Source: Sneathiella sp. | GTDB taxonomy: Bacteria > Pseudomonadota > Alphaproteobacteria > Sneathiellales > Sneathiellaceae | NCBI GenBank assembly: GCA_002706985.1 | Contig: PAKP01000053.1 | Location: 1-64,000 of the forward strand | Reading direction: 5' to 3' | Length of the DNA stretch: 64,000 nucleotides | Part shown: positions 18,782-27,548 of the stretch, in pieces | Layout: every line of letters starts with the position of its first letter | How positions within the stretch are numbered: the first letter of the stretch is position 1 | Position numbers and translations under genes: made by a program | Notes under the pieces: model-generated | Database searches by the model: none | What the model was told of the DNA's origin: nothing | Seen by the model: only the letters and a program-made list of their open reading frames with translations

Positions 18782-19510
18782 TTAGGAGAGATAATTTTCC
18801 CGCCCTTCGGCGACGAGGGCCTGGGTTTTTGTCTCTATGCGCTCCTTCAGCTCCTTCATAAAGACTTTACGGTCAAGCCCCGCTTCGATTGGCGGGAGAA
18901 ATTCGATGACCATTACGCCCGGACGGCAGAAAAAGCTTTTCCGTGGCCAGAAAAGCCCGGTGTTCAGGGCAACCGGGGTGACAGGCTGCTGCAATTTCGT
19001 GTACAGGGCGGCGATACCGGGCTGAAATGGCAGATCACCATCCAGGGGTGAGCGAGTGCCTTCGGGGAAAATGATAATCGGTCGTTCGTCCTCGATCGCC
19101 TGCTGGGCTTGCGCCAGCATTGACTTTAATGCAGCCGCATGGCCCTTCCGATCCACCGCAATCATTTTCGTTTTGCGGCAGTACCATCCATAAACCGGAA
19201 TATTCAGAAGTTCTTTCTTGAGGATAATCGCTGGATCGTCCGTAATCCGGTGAAAGACCATGGTCTCAAAGGCGGACTGGTGCTTTGCAGCAACGATCGC
19301 GGCCCCCTTGGGTAGATATTCTTCCCCCCGGATCTCCAGTCGCAGGCCGCAGATATTCTGCAGCAGAAAGACGATTCCGTTTGCCCAGATACGCTGACCG
19401 AGGACGATCCACTTCCGATTAAAGGGCAACGCCGGCAGGAAGGCCAGGTTCATGATGACCGACCAGGCAAAAAAGCAGATGAAAAAGCCAAGGGAACGCA
19501 GTTGTGTCAC
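18782..19510 (-). CDS. plsC: 1-acyl-sn-glycerol-3-phosphate acyltransferase (PlsC family)
   Basis: Adds the second acyl chain to make phosphatidic acid at the inner membrane (242 aa). Two hydrophobic stretches lie at residues 7-28 and 45-55. The catalytic box is HQSAFE (His77, Glu82), an HX4E form instead of the commoner HX4D; this variant is frequent in alphaproteobacterial PlsC. IIIFPEGTRS is the phosphate-binding motif and MIAVDRKG the third block. It is the last gene of the ftsE-ftsX-HAD-ydcF-plsC run. Confidence 0.9.
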   Translation of the reverse strand: MTQLRSLGFFICFFAWSVIMNLAFLPALPFNRKWIVLGQRIWANGIVFLLQNICGLRLEIRGEEYLPKGAAIVAAKHQSAFETMVFHRITDDPAIILKKELLNIPVYGWYCRKTKMIAVDRKGHAAALKSMLAQAQQAIEDERPIIIFPEGTRSPLDGDLPFQPGIAALYTKLQQPVTPVALNTGLFWPRKSFFCRPGVMVIEFLPPIEAGLDRKVFMKELKERIETKTQALVAEGRENYLS

Positions 19511-19531
19511 AAAACTCTCTTTCGGCAGAGG

Positions 19532-20113
19532 TTAATCGAGCCGGGCCCGGACAAGACTGAAAACATATTTGTTAAACTCACCGGCGACCACCATAAAGGC
19601 TCGCGGGTTTTTCCACCAGCCGGTTAGTTCGAGCGTATCACTTGCCACCGGATACGCAATAAATTTGACGTCCGGCATCTGACGCTTCAACTCAACCAGA
19701 CTGCGCGGCATGTGGTAGGCGCTGGTGACAATCGCCAAGCTGTTGAAGTTGTTGGATTTCGCCCATAGCGATGTTTCATAGGCATTGCCGACCGTGTTAC
19801 GGGCGAGTCGCCCCAGATCAACGCAGCAATTCATAAGCTCCTGACTCTGTCCTGTCGCCTGTCGCAGGTTTTCGCGGGTTACTTTGGAATTTACGCCGGA
19901 CACCAGCAGCCGCGCCCCTTCATTCTCCTTAAGCAGGTCAAACCCGGCGGTGAGCCGTGCCGGTGTCCCTGTCAGTATGACGATCCCGCTGACTTTTTGA
20001 GATGGTGTGGGCGCAACGTCATTAACATCTGCCATAAAAGTCAGGAACGCCCCCATCCACAAACAGAGCAATATGAACAGGGTCGTGAAAACGCCTCTTA
20101 TCCCGAAGGGCAT
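19532..20113 (-). CDS. YdcF family (DUF218) protein
   Basis: A 193-residue protein with an N-terminal membrane anchor (residues 5-27) and a DUF218 domain. GIVILTGTPARLTAGFDLLKEN, LLVSGVN and the VTSAYHMPRSLVELKR block are characteristic. Family members include ElyC and SanA, linked to envelope integrity, but the activity is unproven. It starts three bases after the HAD phosphatase and is followed by plsC after 21 bases. Confidence 0.87.
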   Translation of the reverse strand: MPFGIRGVFTTLFILLCLWMGAFLTFMADVNDVAPTPSQKVSGIVILTGTPARLTAGFDLLKENEGARLLVSGVNSKVTRENLRQATGQSQELMNCCVDLGRLARNTVGNAYETSLWAKSNNFNSLAIVTSAYHMPRSLVELKRQMPDVKFIAYPVASDTLELTGWWKNPRAFMVVAGEFNKYVFSLVRARLD

Positions 20114-20116
20114 GGT

Positions 20117-20662
20117 CTAGAACCTCCCTTCAAGAATAAAATTCGCTGCCTGATCCAGATCGGATGCGACATGAACCGGCATCAGATGGCGCTTAAGACC
20201 TGTCGCCAGCGTTTTCCTCCCTTTCCCTGTCTGGACAAGGATGCGGTGGCAGTCTGCGGACTTGGCCGCCTCGATATCGCGTTCGCTATCGCCGATTAAA
20301 ACAGTGTCGGAGGAGTGTATGTTGAATTTCCGCATGGCCTCTATCAACATGCCCGGCCCGGGCTTGCGGCGTTCTGTCGCCGCCCAAGGTGCATCCGGCG
20401 CGATGAATATTTCGTCCAGCCGCCCGGATACTTTCGCCAGCATATCACGCAGTTTTCCATGAATTGCTGCAAGCTGTTCATCATTGATGATACCGCGTCC
20501 GATACAGGACTGATTAGTGACGAGCGCCAGCTTGTGTCCATGGCTGTTGAGCCGTGCAATTGCTTCCAGTGACTTCGGAATTAAAATCAGCTCCTCCGGT
20601 GATTTGACGAAATCCTCCCGATCCTCGTTAATCACACCGTCTCTGTCCAGCAAAACCAGCAT
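20117..20662 (-). CDS. HAD-IIIA hydrolase, GmhB/HisB-N-like
   Basis: A 181-residue HAD phosphatase. Motif I is LLDRDGVIN, motif II LVTNQS, motif III the Lys in RRKPGPGML, and motif IV LIGDSERDIEAA. These resemble D-glycero-D-manno-heptose 1,7-bisphosphate phosphatase. The zinc-binding cysteines of genuine GmhB (before RKP) are missing, with APWAATE in their place. The substrate may therefore differ, or metal dependence may have been lost. It is packed between ftsX (one-base gap) and ydcF. Confidence 0.82.
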   Translation of the reverse strand: MLVLLDRDGVINEDREDFVKSPEELILIPKSLEAIARLNSHGHKLALVTNQSCIGRGIINDEQLAAIHGKLRDMLAKVSGRLDEIFIAPDAPWAATERRKPGPGMLIEAMRKFNIHSSDTVLIGDSERDIEAAKSADCHRILVQTGKGRKTLATGLKRHLMPVHVASDLDQAANFILEGRF

Positions 20663-20663
20663 C

Positions 20664-21551
20664 CTACATCATCCGGCCGAGGGATTTCAGGACGACCAGC
20701 CGCACAGTGTATTTCGTGAGCAGAGCAACCAGGATGGGCAGCAATAACAAAGCAATAATCCCTTCAATACCGACAGACAGCGGTGGCAACATCGAGGCCT
20801 CCAGCGATCCGACCAGAAAATTGAAAACAAACATGACAATGATGGCGACGACAAGGCCGGGCAGGGCGCCGAGAAAACTGAGCCTGGAAAAATAATTCTG
20901 GAACTGTTCGGCGATATAGTTATCCCGGGCGCCGATGAGGTGAAGAACCTGGATAACTTCCGAATGCATGATGAGGCCGGTCCGTACCGCAAAGATAACA
21001 ATAATCACGGTTACGCCGCCGATCAGCAGCATGATGGTGGCAGCGAGCAGCTGGATAGAGCGTCCCAAGAGAACCATCTTGTCGAGCCAGGGGCGGTGTA
21101 TATCAAGGCGGGCACCGGCAACCGACTCGGACAGTTTATCATTAAGGGCGGCGAGATCAATGGCGCTGTCCTGTGCAATAATCACTTCTATCAACCGGGG
21201 AACAGGCAGATCGCCAAGGGCGGTATTCTTGCCAAGGAACGGTTCCAGCAGTTTCAAGGTTTCATCGCGTTCAATGGCGCGTGCCGCCGCTACTCCTGGC
21301 GTATTGGTAAGAAGCTCAACGGCATCTAAGACCTTCTGGTCCAAATCCGCGGTTGGGTCAAAGGCGATTTCTACCGTCAGATTTCCGGTAAGAGTTTCTG
21401 ACCAGTCATTAATTGCGTTGTTCAGAGAAAAAAGACCGCCAATGGATAAAGCCGCTAGGAAGATCATGGCGGATATCACAACGGGGAGGTATCGCGTCGA
21501 GACATCCTTTTCCAGCTGTAATTCAGCCGATTTTCCGAATAGCTGCATCAT
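20664..21551 (-). CDS. ftsX: Cell division protein FtsX
   Basis: Membrane half of the FtsEX complex that activates peptidoglycan hydrolases at the septum (295 aa). A cytoplasmic N-terminus is followed by a helix near 28-48 and a periplasmic loop (about 60-170). Three more helices form the FtsX/ABC3 permease fold, with VIQVLHLIGARDNYIAEQF as the family's signature between helices. Its start overlaps the ftsE stop by four bases. Confidence 0.93.
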   Translation of the reverse strand: MMQLFGKSAELQLEKDVSTRYLPVVISAMIFLAALSIGGLFSLNNAINDWSETLTGNLTVEIAFDPTADLDQKVLDAVELLTNTPGVAAARAIERDETLKLLEPFLGKNTALGDLPVPRLIEVIIAQDSAIDLAALNDKLSESVAGARLDIHRPWLDKMVLLGRSIQLLAATIMLLIGGVTVIIVIFAVRTGLIMHSEVIQVLHLIGARDNYIAEQFQNYFSRLSFLGALPGLVVAIIVMFVFNFLVGSLEASMLPPLSVGIEGIIALLLLPILVALLTKYTVRLVVLKSLGRMM

Positions 21552-22246
21552 GTTTCGGCCCTGCCGGATTGTGCCGGTGACTGCTCGGGCCCGCTGGTCG
21601 TAAGCAGTCCGTCCTTAAGATACATGACCGGGTTGCCGAATCGCTTTATGAGTTCAAGGTCATGGGTCGCCACCACGACCGTCGTGCCGATTTTATTAAG
21701 TTCCTGAAACAGATACATCAATCGAAGGCCCATTTCCGCATCCATGCTGCCGGTCGGTTCGTCCGCGATCAGGAGTTGGGGGCGGTTTATGACGGCGCGG
21801 GCAATTGCGACGCGCTGTTTTTCACCGCCTGAGAGGGTCGGCGGTTTGGCATCGACTTGTCGGCCGAGACCGACCCATTCCAGTAATTCGGCGACATGCT
21901 GATAAATCTGGGCATTTTTCGCACCTGCAATTTTCAGCGGTAAAGCGACATTTTCAAGAGCGGAAAGATGATCGAGCAGACGGAAATCCTGAAAAACGAC
22001 ACCGATTTTCCGGCGCATGGCAGGCAGGTCATCCCGGGCGAGGCCTGAAACTTCCTTGTTAAAAAGTGTGATCAGTCCCCGGCTTGGGCGATGGGAGAGA
22101 GCCAGTAGCTTCAGCAGGGAACTTTTCCCGGCTCCCGTTGGGCCTGTCAGAAAATGAAAGGACCCTGGACGCAGGTGAAAATTGATATCACGCAATACTT
22201 CTGGCCCGAGGCCATAGCGCATGCCGACATTTTCAAACCTGACCAA
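21548..22246 (-). CDS. ftsE: Cell division ATP-binding protein FtsE
   Basis: ABC ATPase of 232 residues driving FtsX. Walker A GPTGAGKSSLLKLL, Q-loop FQDFRLLDHLSALENVALPL, signature TLSGGEKQRVAIARA, Walker B LLIADEPTGSMD and H-loop ATHD are all intact. The spacing of LSGGEKQR and DEPTG is that of FtsE. It is divergent from the zinc-ribbon gene. Confidence 0.95.
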   Translation of the reverse strand: MVRFENVGMRYGLGPEVLRDINFHLRPGSFHFLTGPTGAGKSSLLKLLALSHRPSRGLITLFNKEVSGLARDDLPAMRRKIGVVFQDFRLLDHLSALENVALPLKIAGAKNAQIYQHVAELLEWVGLGRQVDAKPPTLSGGEKQRVAIARAVINRPQLLIADEPTGSMDAEMGLRLMYLFQELNKIGTTVVVATHDLELIKRFGNPVMYLKDGLLTTSGPEQSPAQSGRAET

Positions 22247-22372
22247 TCCGCCCTCCTAAAAAATACGCGACGAAAGATAAACTATGATAGATTTATCAGC
22301 CAGTCTTGTGCATGTCCAAGCAAACGCCTATAAAAAAGAAACTTTTAATTCGTGAGCTGGTGTTTCTGGCCG

Positions 22373-23080
22373 ATGATTTTAACTTGTCCGAGTTGCTCAA
22401 CCCGTTATTCGATTGACCCGATTACCATCGGCCCGGAGGGGCGTGCGGTAAAATGTGCTAAATGTGGCCATAAATGGCGGGAATTTCAACCCGAGGACAT
22501 GCCGAAACCCGTTGCTCCTGACGCTCTGCAAGCAGAAAAAGTTAAACCGGAGGAAACGGGACAAGCGCAATCCGGTATGAGCATTGAGCAGATGACGAAG
22601 GCTCAATCTCGAACGACGTCTCTGGTAAATGTTGGTAAAAAGCGGCGCTGGCTCGCATGGCTGCTGCTCCTGCTTATACTTGCCGCTCTTGTTTGCGGCG
22701 CGTATTTTGCCCGGAATGTCGTGGTGCAAGTCTGGCCCGGCTCGGCCGAGTATTACCAGTATTTGCGTATTGATGTTGAAACACAGAATATGCTCGGTCT
22801 GGAAATTCATGACCTCAAGACCCGTTCCGTTCTGAAGGACGGTGTTACGACCTTGACCGTTTCCGGTATTATCAAGAACATTACTGATAGTCCGCAGGCC
22901 CTGCCGAGAATCAAGGTTGCGCTTATCGATGAGATGGGCCAAAGCGTTTACAGCTGGACCACGACCGTTGAAGAATCCGAGGTTATGCCTTGGGGGCAGG
23001 TGGAATTCTCTACCAGCATGAATCAGCCGCCCGAAGAGGCGAAGAATGTCAAAGTCGATTTGGTTGATCCGGAAAATTAG
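22373..23080 (+). CDS. MJ0042-type zinc-ribbon membrane protein
   Basis: From the ATG at 22373 the protein (235 aa) begins MILTCPSC, the normal start for this family; the GTG at 22352 is less likely. The ribbon has two CxxC pairs (TCPSC and KCAKCGHKW, about residues 4-33). A charged linker leads to one membrane helix near residues 96-118. The C-terminal exported domain (LTVSGIIKNITDSPQALPRIKV) is DUF3426-like. Function is unknown. It lies upstream of hpt and cpdR, in a common alphaproteobacterial order. Confidence 0.86.
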   Translation: MILTCPSCSTRYSIDPITIGPEGRAVKCAKCGHKWREFQPEDMPKPVAPDALQAEKVKPEETGQAQSGMSIEQMTKAQSRTTSLVNVGKKRRWLAWLLLLLILAALVCGAYFARNVVVQVWPGSAEYYQYLRIDVETQNMLGLEIHDLKTRSVLKDGVTTLTVSGIIKNITDSPQALPRIKVALIDEMGQSVYSWTTTVEESEVMPWGQVEFSTSMNQPPEEAKNVKVDLVDPEN

Positions 23081-23134
23081 GTGTAACTTGACCGGCAGTA
23101 TTTCATCTGCCGGCCATTAGGGAATGTGAAGAAT

Positions 23135-23674
23135 ATGGCAGAAGCCAAACCCGAAATTGAAATCCTGTTTGCGAGTGCAGACATTGCCAAACGCAATGAG
23201 GAGCTGGCGGAGGAAATTGCCTCAACAATGGGATCGGATATTCTGGTCATAGCGGTGTTGAAGGGTAGCTTTGTTTTCGCGGCAGATCTCATTCGCGCGC
23301 TTCACCATGCGGGGGTTAATCCGCAAATCGACTTTATGGCGCTATCTTCCTATGGAGATAAAACGGTCAGCAGCGGAAATGTGGTCATCACCCGGGATAT
23401 CGTCGATACGGTGAAGGGCCGCAAGGTTTTGCTGATTGATGATATCCTGGAATCCGGCCGTACCATGGCTTTTGCAACAAAGGAGTTGCTGTCCCGTGGC
23501 GCCGAAACAGTGAAAACCTGCCTGATGCTGGATAAAAAGGGAAAGCGGGTTTCCGATTTCGAGGCGGATTTCATCGGGTTTGATTGTCCGGATTTGTTCG
23601 TCGTCGGTTACGGTCTTGATTTCGCACATTACTACAGGGAACTTCCCTATATCGGTCATATCATCAAGCATTGA
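23135..23674 (+). CDS. hpt: Hypoxanthine phosphoribosyltransferase
   Basis: Purine salvage enzyme that makes IMP (and GMP) from PRPP. From the ATG at 23135 it has 179 residues; a GTG three codons upstream is possible. The flexible-loop region SSYGDKTVSSGNVVI, the PRPP motif VLLIDDILESGRTM and the base-contact segment ADFIGFDCPDLFVVGYGLD are characteristic. It is followed after 12 bases by cpdR. Confidence 0.93.
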   Translation: MAEAKPEIEILFASADIAKRNEELAEEIASTMGSDILVIAVLKGSFVFAADLIRALHHAGVNPQIDFMALSSYGDKTVSSGNVVITRDIVDTVKGRKVLLIDDILESGRTMAFATKELLSRGAETVKTCLMLDKKGKRVSDFEADFIGFDCPDLFVVGYGLDFAHYYRELPYIGHIIKH

Positions 23675-23686
23675 ACGGAATTTAAG

Positions 23687-24115
23687 ATGGCACGCATCCT
23701 GGTTGCAGAAGATGAAGTGGCCCTCAGGGAGTTTATCACTCGTGCCTTGACGCATCACGGACATGAAGTCGTCGCGGTGGCGGATGGGGCCGAGGCGCTG
23801 ATGGCACTGCAAAGTTCCGAGTCCTTTGACCTGCTGCTGACTGATATCGTCATGCCGGTCATGGACGGGATTGCGCTGGCCCTAAAAGTCACCAAGGAAT
23901 TGCCGGATATCAGAATACTGATGATGACTGGCTATGCCGCGGAGCGGCAGCGGGCCTACAATCTCGAAATGCTCATACATGATGTGATTGCGAAACCGTT
24001 CACCCTTGATGAAATCTGTGAAAAGGTGGCCGAAGCTCTGGTAAGCGACCGCAGCGTTCTTAATCATGCTACCACCTCGGATGAAGGGCTGCTCGCCAAG
24101 GACAGGGAAAAATAG
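23687..24115 (+). CDS. cpdR: Single-domain response regulator, CpdR-like
   Basis: A receiver-only protein of 142 residues. Acidic pocket Glu8/Asp9, phosphoacceptor Asp53 in LLLTDIVMPVMDG, the switch residue in MMTGYAAE, and the conserved Lys in IAKPF are present. CpdR of Caulobacter, when unphosphorylated, primes ClpXP for cell-cycle proteolysis. The ERQRAYNLEMLIHDVIAKPF segment and the family's position after hpt support the call. The tail is about 20 residues longer than usual and polar. Confidence 0.86.
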   Translation: MARILVAEDEVALREFITRALTHHGHEVVAVADGAEALMALQSSESFDLLLTDIVMPVMDGIALALKVTKELPDIRILMMTGYAAERQRAYNLEMLIHDVIAKPFTLDEICEKVAEALVSDRSVLNHATTSDEGLLAKDREK

Positions 24116-24126
24116 GGCGCTAGCCT

Positions 24127-24663
24127 CTACATTACCTTGAAGAACTGATAGAAAACGACGAAGCCCGCGATGGCAATAGCCACACCATAAGGGAGTTGCA
24201 GGCCGAGGGCTTTACCAGCCTGTAAATGCGGCGCAGGCTTTTTCAAAATGGTGACAAAAAACCAGTCAATCAACGCGGACATGGCGGGTATCCGATAAAG
24301 GATCATTGGAAGGACATAGACGATTGCCAGCGCGCCTCCGGCAAGGCACGTCATCAGCAGGAGCAGGAAAAGCTGATCCGGCCCGGCCCACAGGGCAAGT
24401 GCGGCAAGAAGTTTCACATCGCCCCCGCCAAGCCAGCCGAACGAGAAAATGACAATCCCGACAACCAGAACACCGGCGCCGCAGAGCAAATGCCACGGAA
24501 GCGCGGCCCAGTCACCGGCAATTCCGGCTTGCACCAGATAGAGCGCGGCAATGATCAGGGGCAGCAGGTTCGGTATCCGGCGTGAAAAGACATCCCAGAT
24601 CGCTGCAAGAAGGACCAGACCACCGACCGACATCATCAGGACAGGCATTTTATGTAACCTCAA
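24127..24663 (-). CDS. cpaA: Prepilin peptidase, CpaA/type A24
   Basis: A polytopic membrane aspartic protease of 178 residues, without the N-terminal methylase domain of PilD; this short form is typical of CpaA. The first catalytic Asp is in IWDVFSRRIPNLL (residues 22-34) and the second in the GGGDVKLLAAL motif (GxGD). About six membrane helices are predicted. No tad/cpa pilus genes are in the window, so it stands alone here. Confidence 0.87.
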   Translation of the reverse strand: MRLHKMPVLMMSVGGLVLLAAIWDVFSRRIPNLLPLIIAALYLVQAGIAGDWAALPWHLLCGAGVLVVGIVIFSFGWLGGGDVKLLAALALWAGPDQLFLLLLMTCLAGGALAIVYVLPMILYRIPAMSALIDWFFVTILKKPAPHLQAGKALGLQLPYGVAIAIAGFVVFYQFFKVM

Positions 24664-24762
24664 CAGTCAATAAACCAGTGTAATTGCTGGAATCCTACCG
24701 GTCAGGTCTTAGCATATCGTTAAGAATTTCTGCGGAAATATATCGAAACGGAGATGGTTTGA

Positions 24763-24848
24763 TGGTGCCCCTGGCCTGACTCGAACAGGCACGCCCTAAG
24801 GACAACAGATTTTGAATCTGTCGCGTCTACCAATTCCGCCACAGGGGC
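24763..24848 (-). tRNA. tRNA-Leu(CAA)
   Basis: On the minus strand the 86-base sequence has a 7-bp acceptor stem (GCCCCTG with CAGGGGC), the TGGCGGAATTGGTAGACGC D-arm, and a long class II variable arm. The anticodon loop is TTCAAAA, giving anticodon CAA. TTCGAGT lies in the T-loop and the CCA end is encoded. It sits alone between cpaA and the YqaA gene. Confidence 0.95.
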
Positions 24849-25013
24849 CTGCGTGGAAAAATCGCACTATAGCGATGATTTTGACCGGGTCAATAGACCT
24901 TCTGACTGGAAGCCGTTTCACGGTAATTTGTCGATTAAAGATTGTGGGGTTGGGAAAAAGCGTCTAAAAAGTTTTCACTTCTTTTTGTGATTAAACAAGT
25001 TCTGGTCCGCTGT

Positions 25014-25595
25014 ATGCTGCGACGTTTATATGATTTCACCATGGGGCTGGCGGCAAAACCGCGGGCGAAGTGGTTTCTGGGTGGCGTTTCCTTCGCGGAA
25101 AGTTCTTTTTTTCCCATCCCGCCCGACGTTTTGCTGATCCCCATGATTCTCGCTAATCGCAAAGAGGCGTGGCGACTTGCCCTCCTCTGCAGCATAACGT
25201 CAGTTCTTGGGGGGCTTTTCGGTTATATGCTGGGGGCTCTTTTTTATGATTGGATCGGGGCGCCGATTATTGATTTCTACGGTTATACCGATAAATTCGC
25301 AAGTTTCACCGAAGCATATAACGAGTGGGGAGGCTGGATTGTCGCCTTCTTTGGGCTGACGCCTTTTCCTTACAAAGTTATCACGATTGCGAGTGGTGTG
25401 ACGGACCTTAATCTGGCTGTGTTCATTATTGCCTCTGTCTTGTCACGCAGTGCACGGTTTTTCCTCGTGGCTGGTCTTCTTTGGAAATTTGGTGCGCCGA
25501 TACAGGTATTTATCGAGAAATATCTTGGGTTGCTGACCCTTCTCTTCTTCATATTGCTGATTGGCGGCTTTGTTCTGCTCAAATATGTGGTCTAG
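25014..25595 (+). CDS. YqaA family (DedA-like, SNARE-associated) membrane protein
   Basis: From the ATG at 25014 (193 aa) the protein begins MLRRLYDFTMGLAAKPRA, the usual start of this family; an upstream GTG at 24942 adds an atypical tail. SFAESSFFPIPPDVLLIPM and the GLTPFPYKVITIASG motif are the DedA/YqaA signatures, with four to five helices. Members are linked to lipid scrambling and membrane homeostasis. It is followed by dsbB. Confidence 0.88.
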   Translation: MLRRLYDFTMGLAAKPRAKWFLGGVSFAESSFFPIPPDVLLIPMILANRKEAWRLALLCSITSVLGGLFGYMLGALFYDWIGAPIIDFYGYTDKFASFTEAYNEWGGWIVAFFGLTPFPYKVITIASGVTDLNLAVFIIASVLSRSARFFLVAGLLWKFGAPIQVFIEKYLGLLTLLFFILLIGGFVLLKYVV

Positions 25596-25625
25596 ACATC
25601 GGCTTAACGCGGAGGTCGGGAAGTT

Positions 25626-26114
25626 TTGACATTTCTGTATAAGAATGCGTTGTGGGTTACCCTGTTGACGGCAGCTGCCGCGCTTGGCACTGCCTTTACG
25701 GCGCAATATGTCTTTGATCTCTGGCCGTGTGTACTGTGCCTTTATCAGCGCTGGCCTTATGCCGTTGTCATCGTTATATCGATACTCGGAATTGCCCTGC
25801 GAAAGCGAATGGGAGTCGGGACCTTTCTAATGCTATGTGCCGTTGCCTTTGCCGTGACGGCGGGAATTGGCGGCTTCCATGTGGGGATTGAGCAGGGCTG
25901 GTGGGAAGGAAGCCAAGAATGCGTCGGGGATACAGCCAAGGCGGATAGTTTGCAAGATCTTAAAGCCAAGATCATGTCGACCCCGATTGTCCGGTGTGAT
26001 GATGTTGCCTGGTCACTTTTCGGGATATCGATGGCGGGCTACAACTTTATCGCGGCGGCAATTCTGGCTGTTTTTTCATTCATGGCCGCGCTAAGTTCTT
26101 ACAAGAACAAGTAA
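25626..26114 (+). CDS. dsbB: Disulfide bond formation protein DsbB
   Basis: Quinone-linked inner-membrane protein that reoxidises DsbA (162 aa). The first redox pair is Cys35/Cys38 in WPCVLCLYQRWPY and the second is Cys99/Cys124 in the second periplasmic loop. Four membrane helices are evident. The start is a TTG at 25626, ten bases after a GGAGG site; no ATG fits. No dsbA is nearby. It leads into coq7 after nine bases. Confidence 0.9.
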   Translation: MTFLYKNALWVTLLTAAAALGTAFTAQYVFDLWPCVLCLYQRWPYAVVIVISILGIALRKRMGVGTFLMLCAVAFAVTAGIGGFHVGIEQGWWEGSQECVGDTAKADSLQDLKAKIMSTPIVRCDDVAWSLFGISMAGYNFIAAAILAVFSFMAALSSYKNK

Positions 26115-26123
26115 GGACCTGTG

Positions 26124-26696
26124 ATGACAGAGAAGCGCTCAAAAACGACTAAGCCCGCATTCGGTCGACAGCCCGGCGACCTTAGCCCGCGTGAACGGCT
26201 TGAACGGACTATTCGCGTTGATCATGCCGGCGAATTTGGGGCGGTGCGGATCTATGAAGGGCAATATGCGGTTTTAAAGGACACCGAAGCTGCGGATACC
26301 CTAAAACATATGAAAGAGCAGGAAGAGGTTCACCGGGAAAAGTTTGAGGAGCTTCTGGCGTCCCGGCGTGTTCGTCCGACGCTTCTCGGTCCGCTCTGGC
26401 ATGTCGCCGGATATGCGTTGGGTGCAGGCACTGCAATGTTGGGAAAAGAGGCGGCCATGGCTTGTACCGAAGCTGTGGAAGAGGTCATCGATGCCCACTA
26501 TCAGCAACAGCTGGATGCTCTGGGTGAGGACGAAGCGGAACTAAAGGAAACCATCTCCAAATTCCGGGAGGAAGAGATAGAGCATCGTGATATCGCCCGG
26601 GAGCAAGGCGCGGATGAGGCGCCGGGCTATGAGTTGCTCACCTCGGCCGTGAAAGCCGGATCAAAAATGGCGATCTGGCTGTCATCCCGTATCTGA
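26124..26696 (+). CDS. coq7: Demethoxyubiquinone hydroxylase Coq7
   Basis: Di-iron monooxygenase for the last ring hydroxylation of ubiquinone synthesis (190 aa). The ligands of the two ExxH halves are visible: VDHAGEFGAVRIYEGQ, KEQEEVHREKFEEL, TEAVEEVIDAHY and REEEIEHRDIA. The long duplicated-helix form is that of alphaproteobacterial and mitochondrial Coq7. The ATG at 26124 directly follows a GTG. It is in the same direction as dsbB and could be co-transcribed. Confidence 0.93.
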   Translation: MTEKRSKTTKPAFGRQPGDLSPRERLERTIRVDHAGEFGAVRIYEGQYAVLKDTEAADTLKHMKEQEEVHREKFEELLASRRVRPTLLGPLWHVAGYALGAGTAMLGKEAAMACTEAVEEVIDAHYQQQLDALGEDEAELKETISKFREEEIEHRDIAREQGADEAPGYELLTSAVKAGSKMAIWLSSRI

Positions 26697-26711
26697 CAAA
26701 ACTTTCCGCTT

Positions 26712-27440
26712 TTATGGAAAATCACAGCGCGTGGCAGAAATGGTCGCGAAGCTTTGCTTGCCCGCCAATATGCTGAAACGATACTCGTTTGAGCCAAAGA
26801 CGACACTTTTGTGAAGCGGCAGGACGCCGCTTAGTTTTTCCGTCTGGCCTCCGAGCTGTGTGAAGGTAATCTCGACCGGTTGATCCGGATCGTACCATGC
26901 CTCTACCTTGTTTTCCGAATTAACGACGGATTGTCCGTTTCCCGTGACGGTGATGGTGCCATCGCCTAGACTGACAGAGTTCCCGGGGCTGGAAAAAATC
27001 GGTGTGTTGACGATAAACCGCTTAGTCTCCGGAGCGGCATCGCAATTCTGGCTGTTCTGCGCCAAAGAAATCAACGATAGCAGGCGATCCGGTTCCAGAC
27101 CGTCTGCAAGGCGTTTTTGCACCAAATCCAGAATTTCACGGGTCGGGCCACTCGGGATTTCATTTTCGAACTTGTCACGCCATTGCCGCGCCTCCGCGAG
27201 GGCGGCGCTCTGCTTGTCCAAGGCGGCGCGGGCCTGATCGTTCAGCCTGTCGTTCTCGCTGGTCAGGACAATGACCTGCCCTTCGATATCGGCGACGCGC
27301 CTGTCGGCATTGGCCTGCCCTTCATAATATCCGTAGACACCAACGCCGGCGAGCAACGCAATAAACAGGATGAATTTGAAAAACCGGTTGCGTCGTTGCC
27401 GCGCTTGTTTTTTCTCCGAAAGTCCAAGACCATAACTCAT
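26712..27440 (-). CDS. Hypothetical membrane-anchored coiled-coil protein
   Basis: Not recognised by family. It has 242 residues: a basic cytoplasmic start, one helix (about residues 23-43, FFKFILFIALLAGVGVYGYY), a coiled coil of about 55 residues rich in Ala, Glu and Gln, and a beta-rich C-terminal domain with two Cys (DCDAAPE-like region and ATRCDFP). Topology suggests a periplasmic domain. It is convergent with coq7. Confidence 0.65.
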   Translation of the reverse strand: MSYGLGLSEKKQARQRRNRFFKFILFIALLAGVGVYGYYEGQANADRRVADIEGQVIVLTSENDRLNDQARAALDKQSAALAEARQWRDKFENEIPSGPTREILDLVQKRLADGLEPDRLLSLISLAQNSQNCDAAPETKRFIVNTPIFSSPGNSVSLGDGTITVTGNGQSVVNSENKVEAWYDPDQPVEITFTQLGGQTEKLSGVLPLHKSVVFGSNEYRFSILAGKQSFATISATRCDFP

Positions 27441-27548
27441 TGTGCGTCACTTCTTCAGCGATAAGGGGATTGATTACAAACAGAATTCTATATAGCCGTC
27501 GAAGCGTGGGGAAAGCAAGTCACGAGAAGTCTGGTATCCGAAATTTCG

